DNA of 6,590 nucleotides, taken from positions 1-6,590 of the forward strand of contig CAMWRR010000106.1 in NCBI GenBank assembly GCA_947176715.1. Reading direction: 5' to 3'. Of the stretch, positions 5,741 to 6,590 are shown one piece after another; positions within the stretch are counted from its first letter, which is position 1; each line of letters opens with the position of its first letter. The translations under genes and the position numbers were made by a program. This DNA comes from an uncultured Rikenellaceae bacterium (GTDB lineage Bacteria > Bacteroidota > Bacteroidia > Bacteroidales > Rikenellaceae). The notes under the pieces are model-generated. The model worked only from the letters and a program-made list of their open reading frames with translations, did not search any database and had not been told where the DNA came from.

Positions 5741-5778
5741 ACAGACAGGCCCGTCCGCCTAAACAAGAGACCGTCTGT
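5741..5778 (-). terminator. Weak hairpin after the SPOR gene (possible terminator)
   Basis: On the minus strand ACAGAC (5778-5773) can pair with GTCTGT (5746-5741), and AGGC/GCCT (5760-5757, 5750-5747) pairs inside it. A 12-base bulge lies on one side. The sequence after it (TCTATCGTG) is only mildly T-rich. It lies 17 bases past the stop of the upstream gene. Its position fits a terminator but its structure is poor. Confidence 0.3.
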
Positions 5779-5794
5779 CGCAGGTAGGCCGGGG

Positions 5795-6590
5795 CTACTC
5801 CGTCTCCGTCTTCTGTCCCACCACTTTGGCCTTTGGCAGGCTCTTCGCCAGAAACAACGCCTTTTCGTACTCCTCGAACGGACCTACCGATATGACGGTC
5901 TGGTCGTCCGTCTCGGTGGCGAGCAGATCCTTGTCCGGGGCTATCTCCTTGATTATCCCACGGGCCGTGTCGTCCATTGAATAGACCACCACGCGGAATA
6001 TGTCGCCCACGGGACGCTCCTCGATGGCCACGCCGTTCTCGTCGACAGGTACGCCGTCGCGCCAGGCCGCCACGCGTGCTTTCAGACCGGTGCGACGTAT
6101 ACGGTCGCAATCGCGTGCGGCCTCGTCACGCAAACGGTAGGAACCGGCGTAGTAGACATATTTGTCTCCGGCTATCTCTCTGTATTCTACATTGTTGATG
6201 TTGCGCAGAGATCTGTAGTCGGAGAGCATGCCGTTGTTGGTGAGCAGCTCTATCTTGAAAAATTCGCCTCGCGAGGGTACGGTCAGCGGCTTGGGCGGAT
6301 TGCTATTCGACATGGCACCGGCAGCGCCTATTTTGACGGGGGCGAAGTCGACGAACACGAGCTCGGGAAGTACGAGCACCCGGTAGTCGCATCCGTCGGT
6401 GCGGGGACGTGCCAGCACCTTGGCCAGCGAGTCGTAGGTCTCGGTCATCTGGAGACGGTCGGCCAACAACTTCTCGTACGTGGCGAGCATTCTTTTCTGA
6501 CGACCGTACATAGCCAACGCCGGAGCGGCATAGTGTGCAGGAGCCTCCGACCTCTTGCTGCGAAGGTTGCGCGACATCTCCAGCACAGGC
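5795..6590 (-). CDS. C-terminal part of a protein with two SPOR-like modules
   Basis: The frame is open from the right edge to TAG at 5797-5795, giving 264 visible residues. Because it continues past the edge without a stop, the N-terminus is outside the window, and the GTG at 6586-6584 and the ATG at 6577-6575 are not convincing starts. Residues about 110-178 (FFKIELLTNNGML...KYVYYAGSYRLRDEA...GLKARVAAWRDG) have the strand-helix-strand-strand-helix-strand pattern of SPOR domains. Residues about 197-257 (FRVVVYSMDD...DQTVISVGPFEEYEKA...) look like a second copy. By family, SPOR domains bind denuded peptidoglycan glycans in the periplasm, so export is expected, but any signal peptide lies off the window. 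The region before (about 1-65) is basic and helical; residues about 70-91 are hydrophobic. The full identity is not recognised. It is followed 193 bases later by guaB, which has its own promoter. Confidence 0.75.
   Translation of the reverse strand, partial: PVLEMSRNLRSKRSEAPAHYAAPALAMYGRQKRMLATYEKLLADRLQMTETYDSLAKVLARPRTDGCDYRVLVLPELVFVDFAPVKIGAAGAMSNSNPPKPLTVPSRGEFFKIELLTNNGMLSDYRSLRNINNVEYREIAGDKYVYYAGSYRLRDEAARDCDRIRRTGLKARVAAWRDGVPVDENGVAIEERPVGDIFRVVVYSMDDTARGIIKEIAPDKDLLATETDDQTVISVGPFEEYEKALFLAKSLPKAKVVGQKTETE

Noticed and set aside
6575..6586. GTG or ATG near the right edge as the true start of the SPOR protein
   Set aside because: The frame stays open to the edge (a Pro codon precedes the GTG), and no promoter or signal peptide is visible, so a truncated gene is more likely.
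1..6590. CRISPR array, insertion sequence, toxin-antitoxin or phage genes
   Set aside because: No direct repeats with regular spacing, transposase motifs or small paired genes were found on either strand.

Overview
The window looks like a piece of a Bacteroidota (probably Bacteroidales) chromosome of fairly high GC content. Evidence: three transcription starts carry the Bacteroidetes-type -7 box TAnnTTTG, and the tRNA promoter has the full TTTG-N19-TAnnTTTG pattern. Start codons are preceded by A-rich sequence rather than a Shine-Dalgarno. The tRNA gene does not encode its CCA end. The proteins also read as Bacteroidales homologues. Ile codon ATA is used freely despite the high GC. Genus cannot be fixed from the sequence alone; a Rikenellaceae-like or similar gut lineage is a guess.

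Layout: every protein gene lies on the minus strand and only the tRNA lies on the plus strand. From right to left (the direction of transcription): (1) 6590-5795, the C-terminal part of a protein with two SPOR-like modules, cut by the window edge. (2) 5601-4132, guaB (IMP dehydrogenase), with its own promoter, an AT-rich palindrome just upstream of it, and an intrinsic terminator 64 bases past its stop codon. (3) 4013-3612, a YbgC-like hotdog acyl-CoA thioesterase that starts 17 bases after that terminator. (4) 3592-2228, a 12-helix MATE-family exporter. (5) On the plus strand, tRNA-Asn(GTT) at 2069-2142, a self-contained unit with promoter and strong terminator, converging on the MATE gene. 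(6) A 384-base gap (1685-2068) holding divergent promoters, a G/T-rich tract and a potentially structured leader. (7) 1684-992 and 955-1, a two-gene operon of a NifU/IscU-like scaffold protein and a GGGtGRT-family protein (cut at its C-terminus by the left edge).

How the genes relate: guaB is housekeeping purine synthesis (IMP to XMP, first step toward GMP). The thioesterase and MATE genes are tightly spaced (19 bases) and probably co-transcribed, perhaps by read-through from guaB because no good promoter lies between. The scaffold/GGGtGRT pair is the most interesting part. It is a conserved but functionally unassigned gene pair, cysteine-rich in both members, with a likely structured 5' leader. 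I see no mobile element, CRISPR array, phage gene or clear sign of recent transfer.
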